Source: JAIVJZ01 sp035645695 (lineage in GTDB: Bacteria; Acidobacteriota; Blastocatellia; Pyrinomonadales; Pyrinomonadaceae). Taken from it: a DNA stretch of 64,000 nt. A program made the translations under genes and the position numbers. The notes beneath the pieces were generated by a model. It saw nothing but the letters and a program-made list of their open reading frames with translations. It did no database searches and was not told where the DNA came from. Location of the stretch: assembly GCA_035645695.1 (NCBI GenBank), contig DASQMC010000037.1, forward strand, positions 62,001 through 126,000, written 5' to 3'. This document shows, piece after piece, positions 1 through 9,038 of the stretch. Within the stretch, counting starts at the first letter, position 1, and the number at the start of each line of letters is the position of its first letter.

Positions 1-909
<909 letters not shown>

Positions 910-942
910 GTCTGCGCACCGTAGAGCGAGGCTGAATAACGA

Positions 943-972
943 AAGGGCGACGGAATAATTTCCGCCGCCCTT
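943..972 (+). terminator. Hairpin after thiC
   Basis: Arms at 943-954 and 961-972 pair over 12 bases with one mismatch around a 6-base loop, 34 bases after the thiC stop. The tail (CATG) is not a U-run, so this may be an atypical intrinsic terminator or an mRNA-stabilising end. It lies between convergent genes. Confidence 0.5.
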
Positions 973-1023
973 CATGTTTCGCACGCGAGCCGTAAACTAT
1001 CCGGCCGTTGCTTCTTCGTCACT

Positions 1024-1623
1024 CTATTTGTCTTGATCGTCGGCCTTCGGCTTGTCCAGACGAACGTAGGCTTCGCCGCGCGCCGTGAGTTCGGCTTTGC
1101 GCGCGACCGCTTCGAGCAGCGAGTCCAGCATCTCTTTGCTGTTCACCTTAAAGCTGGTGACGCCCTGCACGCGGGTATCGGGGTCGTTGAACTGCATCGT
1201 CAGGTAGCGATACTTCTTTTTGAACAACAGCGCGGGCAGCGTGTAAATGCTCGCGCTGCCGATGACGGTGGCCGCCGCCGGGCGACGCGATTTCGTGTCG
1301 GCGTAGGCGGCGGCGATGGACTTGTAAGGGATGGAGATGTATTCCTTCTGCGTTTTGTCGCGGAAGATGAGACGGCCGCCCTCGTCGTCGAAATTGAGTG
1401 TGCCGGTCTGCTTTTTTTCGGCCCCGAAAAAGCCGCCCTCGTATTTGACCTGCACGCTTTGCGGCGCGGGCGCGGCAACGGTGTTGGTCGTGGCGACCAG
1501 CGCGGGCTTCTTCGTGCCCGACGGATCGCCCACGGTGCGCGAGCGTTGCCCTGAAACGCCGTGGGGGATCGAAGTCAACAACAGCAAAGCCGCGATAGGC
1601 AAAGTTTGATATTTTGTTTTCAT
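1024..1623 (-). CDS. Secreted protein of unknown function
   Basis: The 199-residue product starts with a clear Sec signal peptide: a basic MKTK, a hydrophobic stretch of about 15 residues (IAALLLLTS), then a probable cleavage near VSG-Q. The mature part has no motif I recognise. A mixed hydrophobic/polar region around residues 55-160 (KYEGGFF, GRLIFRD, YISIPYKSI, YRYLTMQF) looks like a single beta-rich domain of the PH-like or GRAM-like kind, but this is only an impression. A charged tail follows. It is the last gene of a minus-strand run that begins with a NurA-like gene, and it ends convergently with thiC. No function is assigned. Confidence 0.75.
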   Translation of the reverse strand: MKTKYQTLPIAALLLLTSIPHGVSGQRSRTVGDPSGTKKPALVATTNTVAAPAPQSVQVKYEGGFFGAEKKQTGTLNFDDEGGRLIFRDKTQKEYISIPYKSIAAAYADTKSRRPAAATVIGSASIYTLPALLFKKKYRYLTMQFNDPDTRVQGVTSFKVNSKEMLDSLLEAVARKAELTARGEAYVRLDKPKADDQDK

Positions 1624-1671
1624 AAAGGTGTTTCCCTTCTCCGCCGGATTACTGCTCTCTTATGAACACTA

Positions 1672-2265
1672 TTAGAGACGCACGCCGCCGAGCGTGCGTT
1701 GCCATGCGAGCGATCTTTTGAGCACGCAAAAACGCTGTCGCTCCTCGGGCGTGCAGACGGTTTCGAGTTGTTCGAGAACGGCTTCGACGAGCGGCACGGC
1801 GAACGCGCCCGCGTGCGCGACGATCTGCGAGTAATAATGCAACCCGACGCGCCCCTCGCCGTCGCGATGAAACTCACCAACCTGCGTTTCGTCCAGGCGA
1901 TACACGTCCTGACCGACCGGAATCACGCGGCGCGGCACGCCCATGCGTCTCTCCACGCCCGCGCGCCAGCCCAGCAGGAGAATGCCGACGAGCACGCCCT
2001 GTTCGTTCAAATAGTCGGGACTCAGGACGGCGAGATCGGCGGCGGGCGACAGGCGCGGCCCGAAATGCCCGTAATCGGGATTGACCAACTGCGTGTCGTA
2101 GACGATGCCGACGACTTCAAAATTATCCGCCACCGGCAGCGAGACGAACTGCGCGAAGCCGTAATCTTCCGCCACCGGCGGCGTGTCCGCATCGAGGCGG
2201 TCGATCACGCGCCCGATGTAATCGACGTGCGAATTTGATTTGACGATTTTAGCGATCTTGATCAT
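1672..2265 (-). CDS. HAS-barrel-like protein (HerA N-terminal barrel type)
   Basis: A soluble 197-residue protein without signal peptide or membrane segment. The first 100 residues (HVDYIGRVIDR, FAQFVSLPV, FEVVGIVYDTQLV, GVLVGILLLGW) resemble the HAS-barrel found at the N-terminus of HerA helicases and in stand-alone proteins next to nurA in some bacteria. The rest (residues 110-197) is unfamiliar. The call leans on context: the NurA-like nuclease gene lies two genes upstream on the same strand. No P-loop is present, so this is not the HerA ATPase itself. The start ATG is fixed by the upstream repeat block, which ends only 8 bases before it; no Shine-Dalgarno is visible. It may be a processivity or tethering partner of the nuclease, but this is inference. 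Confidence 0.5.
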   Translation of the reverse strand: MIKIAKIVKSNSHVDYIGRVIDRLDADTPPVAEDYGFAQFVSLPVADNFEVVGIVYDTQLVNPDYGHFGPRLSPAADLAVLSPDYLNEQGVLVGILLLGWRAGVERRMGVPRRVIPVGQDVYRLDETQVGEFHRDGEGRVGLHYYSQIVAHAGAFAVPLVEAVLEQLETVCTPEERQRFCVLKRSLAWQRTLGGVRL

Positions 2266-2273
2266 TTGAAAGT

Positions 2274-2387
2274 TTGTCAGTTGTCAGTTGTTCTTTGTCA
2301 GTTGTCCGTGGTCAGTTGTTCAAATCCGTCTTTAGCAACTTGCGTGGCTGCCACATGCAACTGACAACTGACCACGGACAACTGACG
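2274..2387. repeat. Stuttered palindrome, CAGTTGT type
   Basis: The left part (2274-2321) is built of repeats of CAGTTGTC/CAGTTGTT; the right part (2357-2387) is its complement. A perfect 23-base stem forms between 2297-2319 and 2364-2386 with a loop of about 44 bases. The element fills nearly the whole 125-base spacer between two co-oriented genes and stops 8 bases before the start codon at 2265. A related element with the CGGTTGTC unit lies between atpA and atpG. Confidence 0.85.
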
Positions 2388-2390
2388 TTT

Positions 2391-2891
2391 TTAAATGAAT
2401 TGAAAAAGTAAGACCTGCGCGCCCCCGATCAGGAAGGCGAATCCGATGCAGGAGGCGGCGAGCCGCGCGCCGCCCACACGCGGCACGAGCCACGCCTCGC
2501 AGAGGCCGAGGCCGCCTGCAAACACCGCGAGCGGGCAGAAGAGTATGCCGATGAAAGGCACGAGCGCCGACCAGATGAGAATGAGCGCGATGGACGCCGA
2601 AATGTTGCCCCCGGTGTCAAACGCGCGCAGCCGCACCGCGCTCCGCGCAGGCCGCGTGGTCGCTGCCCCCGGTTCAAACAACATCGGCGGGCGGCTGCCC
2701 TGTTGATGATAGGAGGCGAGGAGCGAATCGGCCGGGCGGTAGGAGCGCTCGCGCAAACTACGCCCGCACGTTGCGCAGAAGTGCGCCTCCGTGCGTCGCG
2801 CCCTGGCCCCGCACGCGGGGCAGTTCAACGTGAACGGCTCCCGACCGCCGCCGCTCGAATCCGCGCCTGTATCTTCGTTCGTGCGGTTCAT
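2391..2891 (-). CDS. Zinc-ribbon membrane protein
   Basis: The 166-residue protein has a cytoplasmic-type N-terminus with a four-cysteine zinc ribbon (CPAC at residues 24-27, CATC at 39-42). A polar linker follows, then about three hydrophobic segments from residue 95 on (ASIALILIWSALVPFIGI, LAVFAGGLGLCEAW, FAFLIGGAQVLLFQF) that should cross the inner membrane. Such ribbon-plus-helices proteins are common and mostly uncharacterised. It starts 31 bases after the NurA-like gene, so the two are probably co-transcribed. The ribbon might bind a partner protein or nucleic acid, but nothing in the sequence shows which. Confidence 0.75.
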   Translation of the reverse strand: MNRTNEDTGADSSGGGREPFTLNCPACGARARRTEAHFCATCGRSLRERSYRPADSLLASYHQQGSRPPMLFEPGAATTRPARSAVRLRAFDTGGNISASIALILIWSALVPFIGILFCPLAVFAGGLGLCEAWLVPRVGGARLAASCIGFAFLIGGAQVLLFQFI

Positions 2892-2922
2892 AAAATCTCA
2901 TACCGGCAAACAATCGCGACGG

Positions 2923-4179
2923 CTAGCGACGGCGCGCCTTGCTGACGGGTTTGCGCGAGACGTGAAAGTCCAGATTCTGTTCGGCGGCAAACTCCTGCAT
3001 CGCGCGTAAAAACTGTTCGTGGTCTTGCCCGGTGATAACGGCCGCCGCGTCCGCCGTTTCCAGCGCGTAAGGATAGCCGTTCCCTACTACGCATTCGGCG
3101 CGCACGGTGTCGATCACCTCGCCGAGCAGCCCGGCGTCGTAAACCCATGCGGGGATGTCGAGGCGGGCGGGCGCGCCCTCGCCCGTCGTCTGTAAATAGA
3201 CGAAGCCGACGAGCGGATTGCCCTCTGCGTCCTCGAAGTCGGGCGTCAGCCCCTCGCGCACGCAGTGACAGAAGATCGTGCGGTCGCCCCATGCGGCAAA
3301 GAGCGCCCCGGCGGCGTCGGCGGTTTTGGTGGCCGAGAGCAGGCGCGCGTCGAAGACGGTGGCGGCGGGCGTCGCGCCGGTCGAGAGCAGATCGAGCAGG
3401 CGCACGATGTCGCGCGCGTAGGATTGGTCTATGTAGCCGATGAGCGGCACTTGCGTTTCGCGCGATAGTTCGACGGCTTCGACAATCGCTTTGACGTAAC
3501 CGCCTGAGAGCGACGCGTCGATGTTCTGGGTGCGCGTGCGCGTCGTCGAGAGCAGGAGCGTGCCGTCGAAGAAGGCGACGGGGGTGCGCTCGCCGCGCGC
3601 GCGCCAGCCGCGACGCCGTTCGAGAAACTCCGAGAGCGCGCCGAGTTCCAACTCGAAGCGGCGCAGGCCGACGAGGTCTGCGGCCGTGGCCGCCCCGCCT
3701 TCCGCCTGCAACAACTCTTCCGGCGTGATGAGCGCGAACCTCGACTCCTTGCGATAACTATCCTGCCCGTTCGCCGTGTGCGGGTTCTCAAACCACGCGG
3801 CCTGCACCGCCGCTACCGGAAGACTGATTTCTCGCCCCGGCAAAATCTGGCTGCCGTCCGCCGCGCACGTCACGCGCTCTTTCAACACGTCCAACGCCCA
3901 GCGCCGCGCCTCCTCGTGCGAACGCCAGCGCTCGTCGAAGCGAATGACGAACGCGCCCGCGCTATCGAGTTCGCCCGTGGGCAACGCGCCGGCCGCCCGC
4001 GCCGCACCCGCCGCAATCGCACGCGCCGCCGCATCTCTGATGTCTTCGGAAGCGCGCCCGCCCAGTTCACGCAGACGCCGCGCGTAAGTTCCGACCGACG
4101 CGCCCCACACCGCCTCGAAGCGCACAAATTCCTCGCGCCTCTCCCTCAACGCTGCATTCAAATGTGGGCGGTACAACAT
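2923..4179 (-). CDS. NurA-domain nuclease
   Basis: NurA proteins are manganese-dependent 5'-3' nucleases that work with the HerA helicase in DNA end resection. The 418-residue product is cytoplasmic. It shows the expected acidic motifs in order: DGSQ at residues 108-111, FFDGTLLL around 204-211 (D206), and GYIDQSYARD with D252. Late acidic/histidine residues (GQDHEQF) sit near residue 385. An N-terminal helical part precedes the first motif, as in the family. The nearest downstream genes code for a zinc-ribbon membrane protein and a HAS-barrel-like protein; no HerA ATPase is in view. The start codon lies 6 bases from a repeat block and lacks a clear ribosome site. Family call good, biological role inferred. 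Confidence 0.75.
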   Translation of the reverse strand: MLYRPHLNAALRERREEFVRFEAVWGASVGTYARRLRELGGRASEDIRDAAARAIAAGAARAAGALPTGELDSAGAFVIRFDERWRSHEEARRWALDVLKERVTCAADGSQILPGREISLPVAAVQAAWFENPHTANGQDSYRKESRFALITPEELLQAEGGAATAADLVGLRRFELELGALSEFLERRRGWRARGERTPVAFFDGTLLLSTTRTRTQNIDASLSGGYVKAIVEAVELSRETQVPLIGYIDQSYARDIVRLLDLLSTGATPAATVFDARLLSATKTADAAGALFAAWGDRTIFCHCVREGLTPDFEDAEGNPLVGFVYLQTTGEGAPARLDIPAWVYDAGLLGEVIDTVRAECVVGNGYPYALETADAAAVITGQDHEQFLRAMQEFAAEQNLDFHVSRKPVSKARRR

Positions 4180-4185
4180 TCAAGG

Positions 4186-4257
4186 ACTCGTAAATCGTGA
4201 ATCGTAAATTGTGAATAGAAGAATTTGGTTTTAACGATTCACGGCTCACGGTTTACG
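4186..4257. repeat. Stuttered palindrome, CGTAAATCGTGAAT type
   Basis: The left arm 4188-4215 alternates CGTAAAT and CGTGAAT units; the right arm 4232-4257 (ACGATTCACGGCTCACGG and on) is its imperfect complement. It occupies the spacer between two co-oriented genes and stops 6 bases before the nuclease start codon at 4179. A weaker relative lies at 61308-61374. Confidence 0.7.
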
Positions 4258-4287
4258 TCTTTCAAACCGTTTGTCCGTCTTCTCCTG

Positions 4288-4821
4288 TTACAGAACCGAT
4301 TTCACCCCTTGTGAGCCTCCGAGTTGATCGGTGGAGGGCGCGTAGCGCGTGGTCTTAAGCCGCCCGTTGAAGAAGGTGTAGGTGATGCCGTCCTTCTGGT
4401 TGGTGTAGACGGCCATCACGCCCTTCTCTTCGCGCGTGAACCCGCTCTTCTTCACCAGGCCGACGGAATCCGGCGTGTCCGACGAATTCTCGTGCTGCAA
4501 GACGATGAGCAGCACCGTGCCTTCCAGCGAGGGCGGGAGTTTTTTCGTCTGGGCGAACTTCGCCGTCACGAACGTCACGGTCACTATGCCGCCCGCGACT
4601 TTGAAATTGAGCGCACCGCTCGCGGTGTCGGCCGAGAGGGGCTTGCCCAGTTCGCGCTCCACGTCCGCGCGGCGCGATTTCAAAGGCGTGAGATTACGCC
4701 ATTCCGCGGCGCTCGTCGGCTGCGCCCCCCCGGCGAGCAGGCAAGCCAACACGGCGACGACCCAAACCTTCCGCGCGGCGGCGACGCGGAGTAAGCGAGA
4801 AGCAATATCTTGTTTATTCAT
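4288..4821 (-). CDS. Secreted protein of unknown function
   Basis: A 177-residue protein with a signal peptide: basic start to residue 18, hydrophobic VWVVAVLACLLAGGA, probable cleavage after TSA near residue 38. The mature 140 residues contain WRNLTPLKSRRADVERELG, a pattern seen in small exported proteins whose start recalls SmpA/OmlA-like modules (short helix, then a beta sheet). Two later beta-like stretches (GIVTVTFVTAK, ITYTFFNGRLKTTRYAP) fit such a fold. That likeness is weak and no function is given. It lies between the TPR-protein gene and the nuclease gene on the same strand, with repeat blocks on both sides. Confidence 0.7.
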   Translation of the reverse strand: MNKQDIASRLLRVAAARKVWVVAVLACLLAGGAQPTSAAEWRNLTPLKSRRADVERELGKPLSADTASGALNFKVAGGIVTVTFVTAKFAQTKKLPPSLEGTVLLIVLQHENSSDTPDSVGLVKKSGFTREEKGVMAVYTNQKDGITYTFFNGRLKTTRYAPSTDQLGGSQGVKSVL

Positions 4822-4847
4822 GGCTGGATGCTAACGCTTGCGCGAGT

Positions 4848-4935
4848 AGGTTTCAAGTTTCAAGTTTCAGGTTTCAAGTTAAAGAACAAAAAAACCTCAG
4901 TCCTGAAACCTGAAACCTGAAACTTGAAACTTGCC
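4848..4935. repeat. Stuttered palindrome, TTTCAAG/TTTCAGG type (copy 1)
   Basis: Left arm 4848-4880 is a run of the heptamers TTTCAAG and TTTCAGG; right arm 4902-4935 is the complementary run of CTGAAAC and CTTGAAA. The element fills the 120-base gap between two co-oriented genes. Copies of the same unit occur at 15980-16089 and 63723-63804, so this family is dispersed within the window. Confidence 0.88.
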
Positions 4936-4941
4936 TGACTT

Positions 4942-6198
4942 TTATTTCGCGAACGGCTGGACGCGTTCGACCGACTGCCGGAAGTCTTCATCGTCGGGGA
5001 GAAGTTCCGCGCCTTTGCGATAGGCCGTGAGGGCTTTGCCGTATTGCTTGGAGACTTCGTAGGCGTAGCCGAGTTCGCGATAGATGTTCGGGTCGTCGGC
5101 GGTCTTCGCGGCGGCGCGCTCGAAGGTGGCGATGGCTTTAGGGAAAGTTTTGGCGCGCGAGTAGGCGACGCCGAGCAGGTAGAGCGTCTGCGCCTGCGCG
5201 TTCGGGTTCGCGGCGGCGCGTTCGAGCACCGCGACGGCGCGCGGAAACTGTTTCGCGCCGATCAAAGCCTGACCGCTCAGGGCCGCCGCCGCTTCGTCGT
5301 TCGCGCGCACGCGCAGGAGCGCGTCGCTCGAACGCACGGCATTCAGATAATCGGCGTCTGCCTTCGCGGGCGCGTTCGCGGCCTCGGCGGCGCGTCGCAG
5401 GTAGGCGTAGGTCAAGAGCGTCCATGCTTCGCTGAAGCGCGGGTCGGCGAGCGTGGCGCGGTTAAGCGCGGCGATGGCTGCGTCGGTCTGGTTGCGCTCG
5501 TAAGCGAGGCGACCGAGATAAAAGAGCGAGGCGGAATTTTTCGGGTCGGCCTTCACCGCCGCGTTGAACGAACGCTCGGCGTCGGCCTGTTTGCCCGTGC
5601 GGTATTCGGCGAGGCCGCGATAATACAGAAGCGTGGCATCGGGCGCGACGCCCGCGCGCGACGTGGCGATGGTGAGCAGCGGCAGAGCGCGCTCGAACTC
5701 GTCGGAGCGCACGAGCGACTGCGCGAGCGCGTCCACGGTCGGCGCGTCTTCCTCTTTCGCGGCGCGTTGGAGGTCGAGCGCGCGCTGCAAATCGGCGGCG
5801 GCTTCTTTAAACTGATTCAAATAAAACTCTGCGAAGCCCGCGATCTTCCACGCCTCGCTGTTCTTCGGATCGGCCGCTGCCGCCGCGCGCGCTTCCCGTG
5901 CCGCCGCCTCATACTGTTTCTGTTGCAGCAGCGAGTAGGCGCGCGCCGTGTCGCCCGTGGCGGAAGCGGCTGAGGGGGTGGCGGGTGTGGTTGTCGTCGG
6001 GCGCGATTGCGCTGCGGCGGGCGTCGGCCTCGTGCTGGCGGGCGTCGGCCTCGTGCTGGCGGGCGTCGGCGGCGGCGTATTGGTCGAAGGGTCAACGCGG
6101 CGCGGGCGTGTTGCGCCCGATTGGGCGGCGACCGCGGCCGAGAGGGTTAACAGAAGTGCGACGGGCATGATGCCGCCCCGGAAAAAGCTTTTTCTCAT
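4942..6198 (-). CDS. Exported TPR-repeat protein
   Basis: The 418-residue protein has a signal peptide (MRKSFFRGG then a hydrophobic MPVALLLTLSAAVAA, cleavage near AQS). A Pro/Thr/Ser-rich linker (residues 30-80) contains the repeat TPASTRP. From residue 85 to the end there are about eight tetratricopeptide repeats (for example AYSLLQQKQYEAAAREARAA and ATLLYYRGLAEYRTGKQADA). TPR arrays are protein-binding scaffolds; with an export signal this one should act in the periplasm or at the outer membrane. The linker is coded by a tandem DNA duplication (about 6017-6064), so its length may vary between strains. The partner is unknown. Confidence 0.85.
   Translation of the reverse strand: MRKSFFRGGIMPVALLLTLSAAVAAQSGATRPRRVDPSTNTPPPTPASTRPTPASTRPTPAAAQSRPTTTTPATPSAASATGDTARAYSLLQQKQYEAAAREARAAAAADPKNSEAWKIAGFAEFYLNQFKEAAADLQRALDLQRAAKEEDAPTVDALAQSLVRSDEFERALPLLTIATSRAGVAPDATLLYYRGLAEYRTGKQADAERSFNAAVKADPKNSASLFYLGRLAYERNQTDAAIAALNRATLADPRFSEAWTLLTYAYLRRAAEAANAPAKADADYLNAVRSSDALLRVRANDEAAAALSGQALIGAKQFPRAVAVLERAAANPNAQAQTLYLLGVAYSRAKTFPKAIATFERAAAKTADDPNIYRELGYAYEVSKQYGKALTAYRKGAELLPDDEDFRQSVERVQPFAK
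6017..6064. repeat. Tandem 21-base repeat inside the TPR gene
   Basis: The unit GGGCGTCGGCCTCGTGCTGGC occurs twice in tandem with a third partial copy. It keeps the reading frame and codes for repeated TPASTRP in the Pro-rich linker. This is a candidate length-variable site. Confidence 0.75.
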
Positions 6199-6658
6199 CG
6201 GTGTCTCCAGAGTTAGGGACTCAAATAAATTTGCACCGGGGAGAGTATGACGATGCGGGGGCGGAGGTTCAAGCGCCGCCGTGCTGTGTGCGATGCGCGA
6301 AAGGGGCGCGCGGTTCGCTTGCGCGCGGCGCGTGCGGCACGGGCGCGGGGCAACCGAATCTCGGCGAGATTAACAAATTTGACGCAAACTATGTTCTCTA
6401 TAGTACCCGGACGCGGGGGCGAATTACGTGTCAAGTTCTTCGGTTAAAGCCGGAGAAACAATTTAGAGCGAGACGTGGTCGGCGGGGAACATGTAACTCC
6501 CACGGGGATTTCCGTCTCGAATAGACGCCGTCCGGTTCAAAACGGCGGCGCGCGGGTCGCCTAACGATTTCACCCCCGCCCGGCGTAACTCAAGCCGGGC
6601 GGGGGCGATAATGTGAACTCGAAACGGCCTCGGAATCAGCGTCACGCGCTATGATTAA
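6199..6658. other. Intergenic region with one strong hairpin
   Basis: 460 bases between co-oriented genes. Short ORFs here have no credible product. The region holds the promoter area of the TPR gene near 6200-6300 and, toward the other gene, a GC-only hairpin (next entry). The rest shows nothing I recognise. Confidence 0.5.
6573..6605 (-). terminator. GC hairpin downstream of the uncharacterised gene at 6659
   Basis: A perfect 12-base stem (6573-6584 with 6594-6605; CCCCCGCCCGGC) and a 9-base loop sit 54 bases after the stop of the minus-strand gene. There is no U-run, so termination strength is uncertain. Confidence 0.5.
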
Positions 6659-7222
6659 TTACGGCCGCATTGATCGCGACGGCCGTCGTTTCTTCGTCCG
6701 TTTCTTCGTCTTGGAATCATCGCTCCCGCTACGCAGGTAGGCGACGGCGGCGGAAGCGATGACGGCGCCGACTGCAATGCGCGTCAACAAACTTGTTCTG
6801 TTGTGCTTCCACTCCGCCTTCCAGCCCCGTTCCGCGAAGATGTTCGGGACGTGGCCGCGCGAGAGGTCTTCCAGGTAGCCTTCCACCACGCCCACACGGT
6901 CTGCCAGCATCAGAGGCAGCCAGTGTCCGTAACTGTTTTCGCTATATTTGAAAGCGGCGCGACGAATCATGCCGCTCAGTCCCGCGGGCGGAGTCGATGT
7001 CCCGAACACGGCCGTGACGTGTGGCCGTTCGTTGGAATGCAGAATCTCGACGCTCGTCGGCTGCTGAGTGGGACGCTCCCAACTGTAGCCCTCGTGTTCC
7101 CCGTTGTTGCGATTCTTCATCGGGTAGGTCGGGTCGTTTTCAGAATCGGCGTCCACGCCCCACCCCTTGATCTGTGACGGGTCTTTAACCGTATTTGCCA
7201 TATCTTTAACCGTATTTTCCAT
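6659..7222 (-). CDS. Uncharacterised protein linked to an alcohol dehydrogenase
   Basis: 187 residues. The N-terminus carries a duplicated NTVKD (residues 3-7 and 10-14) followed by PSQIKGWGVDADSENDPTYPM. A conserved-looking middle (GMIRRAAFKYSENSYGHWLPLMLADRVGVVEGYLEDL, then GHVPNIFAERGWKAEWKHN) is followed by one hydrophobic helix (RIAVGAVIASAAVAYL, residues 147-162) and a very basic tail. I recall similar proteins of unknown function in other soil bacteria, often near dehydrogenases. The gene starts 12 bases downstream of the dehydrogenase stop, so the pair is probably one transcript. A single C-terminal membrane anchor is the most likely topology. Confidence 0.75.
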   Translation of the reverse strand: MENTVKDMANTVKDPSQIKGWGVDADSENDPTYPMKNRNNGEHEGYSWERPTQQPTSVEILHSNERPHVTAVFGTSTPPAGLSGMIRRAAFKYSENSYGHWLPLMLADRVGVVEGYLEDLSRGHVPNIFAERGWKAEWKHNRTSLLTRIAVGAVIASAAVAYLRSGSDDSKTKKRTKKRRPSRSMRP

Positions 7223-7234
7223 GACGTGTCCTCC

Positions 7235-8389
7235 TTAGCTTCTGGCCGACGGCGGAATCAGCACCGGCTTGATGCAGTTGTCCAGCTTCGCCGAAAAAAT
7301 CCGGTAAGCATCCGACACTTCCTCCAGAGGAATGCGGTGTGTGATCAGCGCTTTCGGATCGAGGATGCCGTTCTGCACATGCTCGATCAGTCGCGGCAAC
7401 AAACGCTTCACGGATGCCTGGTTCCCACGGATGGTCAGACCTTTATTCACCACGTTCCCTATCGGGACGAGGGTGTCAATCGGGCCATAGACGCCGACGA
7501 TGGAGACGATGCCGCCTTTTTTCACGGAGTTGATCGCCCAGTGCAGCGCGGTGGCCGACCCGCCCTGCATCAGCAATTTTCTGCCGAGTAGTGTCTGCAT
7601 CGCACGGCCCGCGGCTTCCGCGCCCACGGCGTCGATCACGACATCCGCTCCCATCCAGTCGGTCGTCCGCTTGAGGAAGACCACCACGTCTCCCAGCTCG
7701 TTGAAGTTATAGGCCTCGCAGGGGGCGTAATTCCTCACGAATTCCAGACGATAGTCTATGTGGTCGATGACGATGACCCGCCCCGCCCCGAAGAGCCATG
7801 CGCAGCGGGCTGCCATGATGCCGACCGGGCCTGCTCCGAAGACCACCACGGTATCGCCGCGCTGAATACCGGCCATCTCGGCGGCCTGATAGCCGGTCGG
7901 CACCACATCGGTGAGCATCACAGCGTCGTCCGGGTCCATGTCTTCGGGAATGACCGTCGGCCCGACATCCGCATAAGGGACGCGGACGTATTCCGCCTGT
8001 CCTCCGTCGTAGCCGCCCCCGGTGTGCGAGTAACCGAAAATGCCGCCCACTGCCGTTGCTTGTGAATTGGACTCATGGCAATTGCCGTAAAGTTCCTGCT
8101 GGCAGAAGACACACTTTCCGCAGGCGATGTTGAAAGGCACGAGGACGTGGTCGCCGATCTTCAGCTTTTCCACCTCCGTGCCGAGTTCCTCCACCACGCC
8201 TGTCACTTCGTGGCCGAACGTCATCCCCACCCGCGTATCCGGCACGGAGCCATTGTATAAATGCAAATCCGAGCCACAGATACAAGATCGCGTGACCCGG
8301 ACGATGGCGTCCTGCGGATGCAGAATCTCCGGCATGGGTTTATGATCGATGCGGACCCGCAGAGGCCCGCGGAAATTCATTGCAAGCAT
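7235..8389 (-). CDS. Zinc-dependent alcohol dehydrogenase (formaldehyde-dehydrogenase-like)
   Basis: A 384-residue cytoplasmic medium-chain dehydrogenase. The catalytic zinc ligands are visible as C38 in CICGSDLH and H60-E61 in TFGHEVTG. The structural zinc site is C90, C93, C96 and C104 (CGKCVFCQQELYGNC). The nucleotide fold carries GAGPVG near residue 190. Length and the GGGYDGGQAEYVRVPYAD segment match the glutathione-independent formaldehyde dehydrogenase/threonine dehydrogenase-like branch, but the true substrate cannot be read from sequence. It is transcribed with the uncharacterised gene just downstream. Start ATG is preceded by AAAAGAAAAGGAG on the coding strand, a good ribosome site. 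Confidence 0.88.
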   Translation of the reverse strand: MLAMNFRGPLRVRIDHKPMPEILHPQDAIVRVTRSCICGSDLHLYNGSVPDTRVGMTFGHEVTGVVEELGTEVEKLKIGDHVLVPFNIACGKCVFCQQELYGNCHESNSQATAVGGIFGYSHTGGGYDGGQAEYVRVPYADVGPTVIPEDMDPDDAVMLTDVVPTGYQAAEMAGIQRGDTVVVFGAGPVGIMAARCAWLFGAGRVIVIDHIDYRLEFVRNYAPCEAYNFNELGDVVVFLKRTTDWMGADVVIDAVGAEAAGRAMQTLLGRKLLMQGGSATALHWAINSVKKGGIVSIVGVYGPIDTLVPIGNVVNKGLTIRGNQASVKRLLPRLIEHVQNGILDPKALITHRIPLEEVSDAYRIFSAKLDNCIKPVLIPPSARS

Positions 8390-8541
8390 AAAACTGACTC
8401 CTTTTCTTTTTTAACGCTCGCCGCAGCCATACCCGCCCACGATAATGCGCGCAGGTTGTGATAACGCTCCCGTAATGGTCACAAGTGTTATTCGCCGCAT
8501 AAAGACTGAATCCATCTGCCCGATTGATGATTGAGAACCGC

Positions 8542-8763
8542 TTAGAAAATCGCGCCGAGCAGGTACATCACCAAACTCAAGGCCAGAGACAGCAGGAGCA
8601 TGGACGCCAGCGGGGCATAGACACGTGTTCGCTGCCCCTCGTAGCGGATGTCTCCCGGCAGCCGCCCGAACCACTTGAGCCTCCGGCGGGAAAATATCAA
8701 GAACCCGATTATCGTGAGAAAGATGAGCGCGAGCAGGATGAATATGCCGCCGGATATAAACAC
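8542..8763 (-). CDS. DUF2905-family small membrane protein
   Basis: A 73-residue protein with two predicted membrane helices (IFILLALIFLTIIGFLIF, residues 7-24, and LASMLLLSLALSLVMYLLG, residues 52-70). Between them lies the family hallmark KWFGRLPGDIRYEG. DUF2905 proteins have no known function and are usually about this length. It is 152 bases upstream of the dehydrogenase gene on the same strand and looks like an independent unit. Confidence 0.82.
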   Translation of the reverse strand: MFISGGIFILLALIFLTIIGFLIFSRRRLKWFGRLPGDIRYEGQRTRVYAPLASMLLLSLALSLVMYLLGAIF

Positions 8764-9038
8764 AAAGACCCCTTGTCGGATGACTGTTCTTATTGCACAA
8801 GGACTCGCAACGGAGCCTGATTATGCGCGTTTTCGGTACGAAAGATGGTTAACGCAGAGAACTCAAGCAGGCTGCGTGCCACTTACCGCTTCCTTGCTCC
8901 CCGCATTATGTCGGCTTCCCTGCATCGAGATCGCACTCAAGTCGGGACACTAACAGGGACGCCGCTCGAAGCCCACGAAGAACAGGCGCGTAAACTCAAA
9001 CAAGTTTATGCGCCCTTACTTATCTCGCCCCTCAGAAA

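Noticed and set aside
2274..2387. CRISPR-like reading of the repeat runs
   Set aside because: Units of 6-8 bases, no regular spacers, inverted second half and no cas genes.
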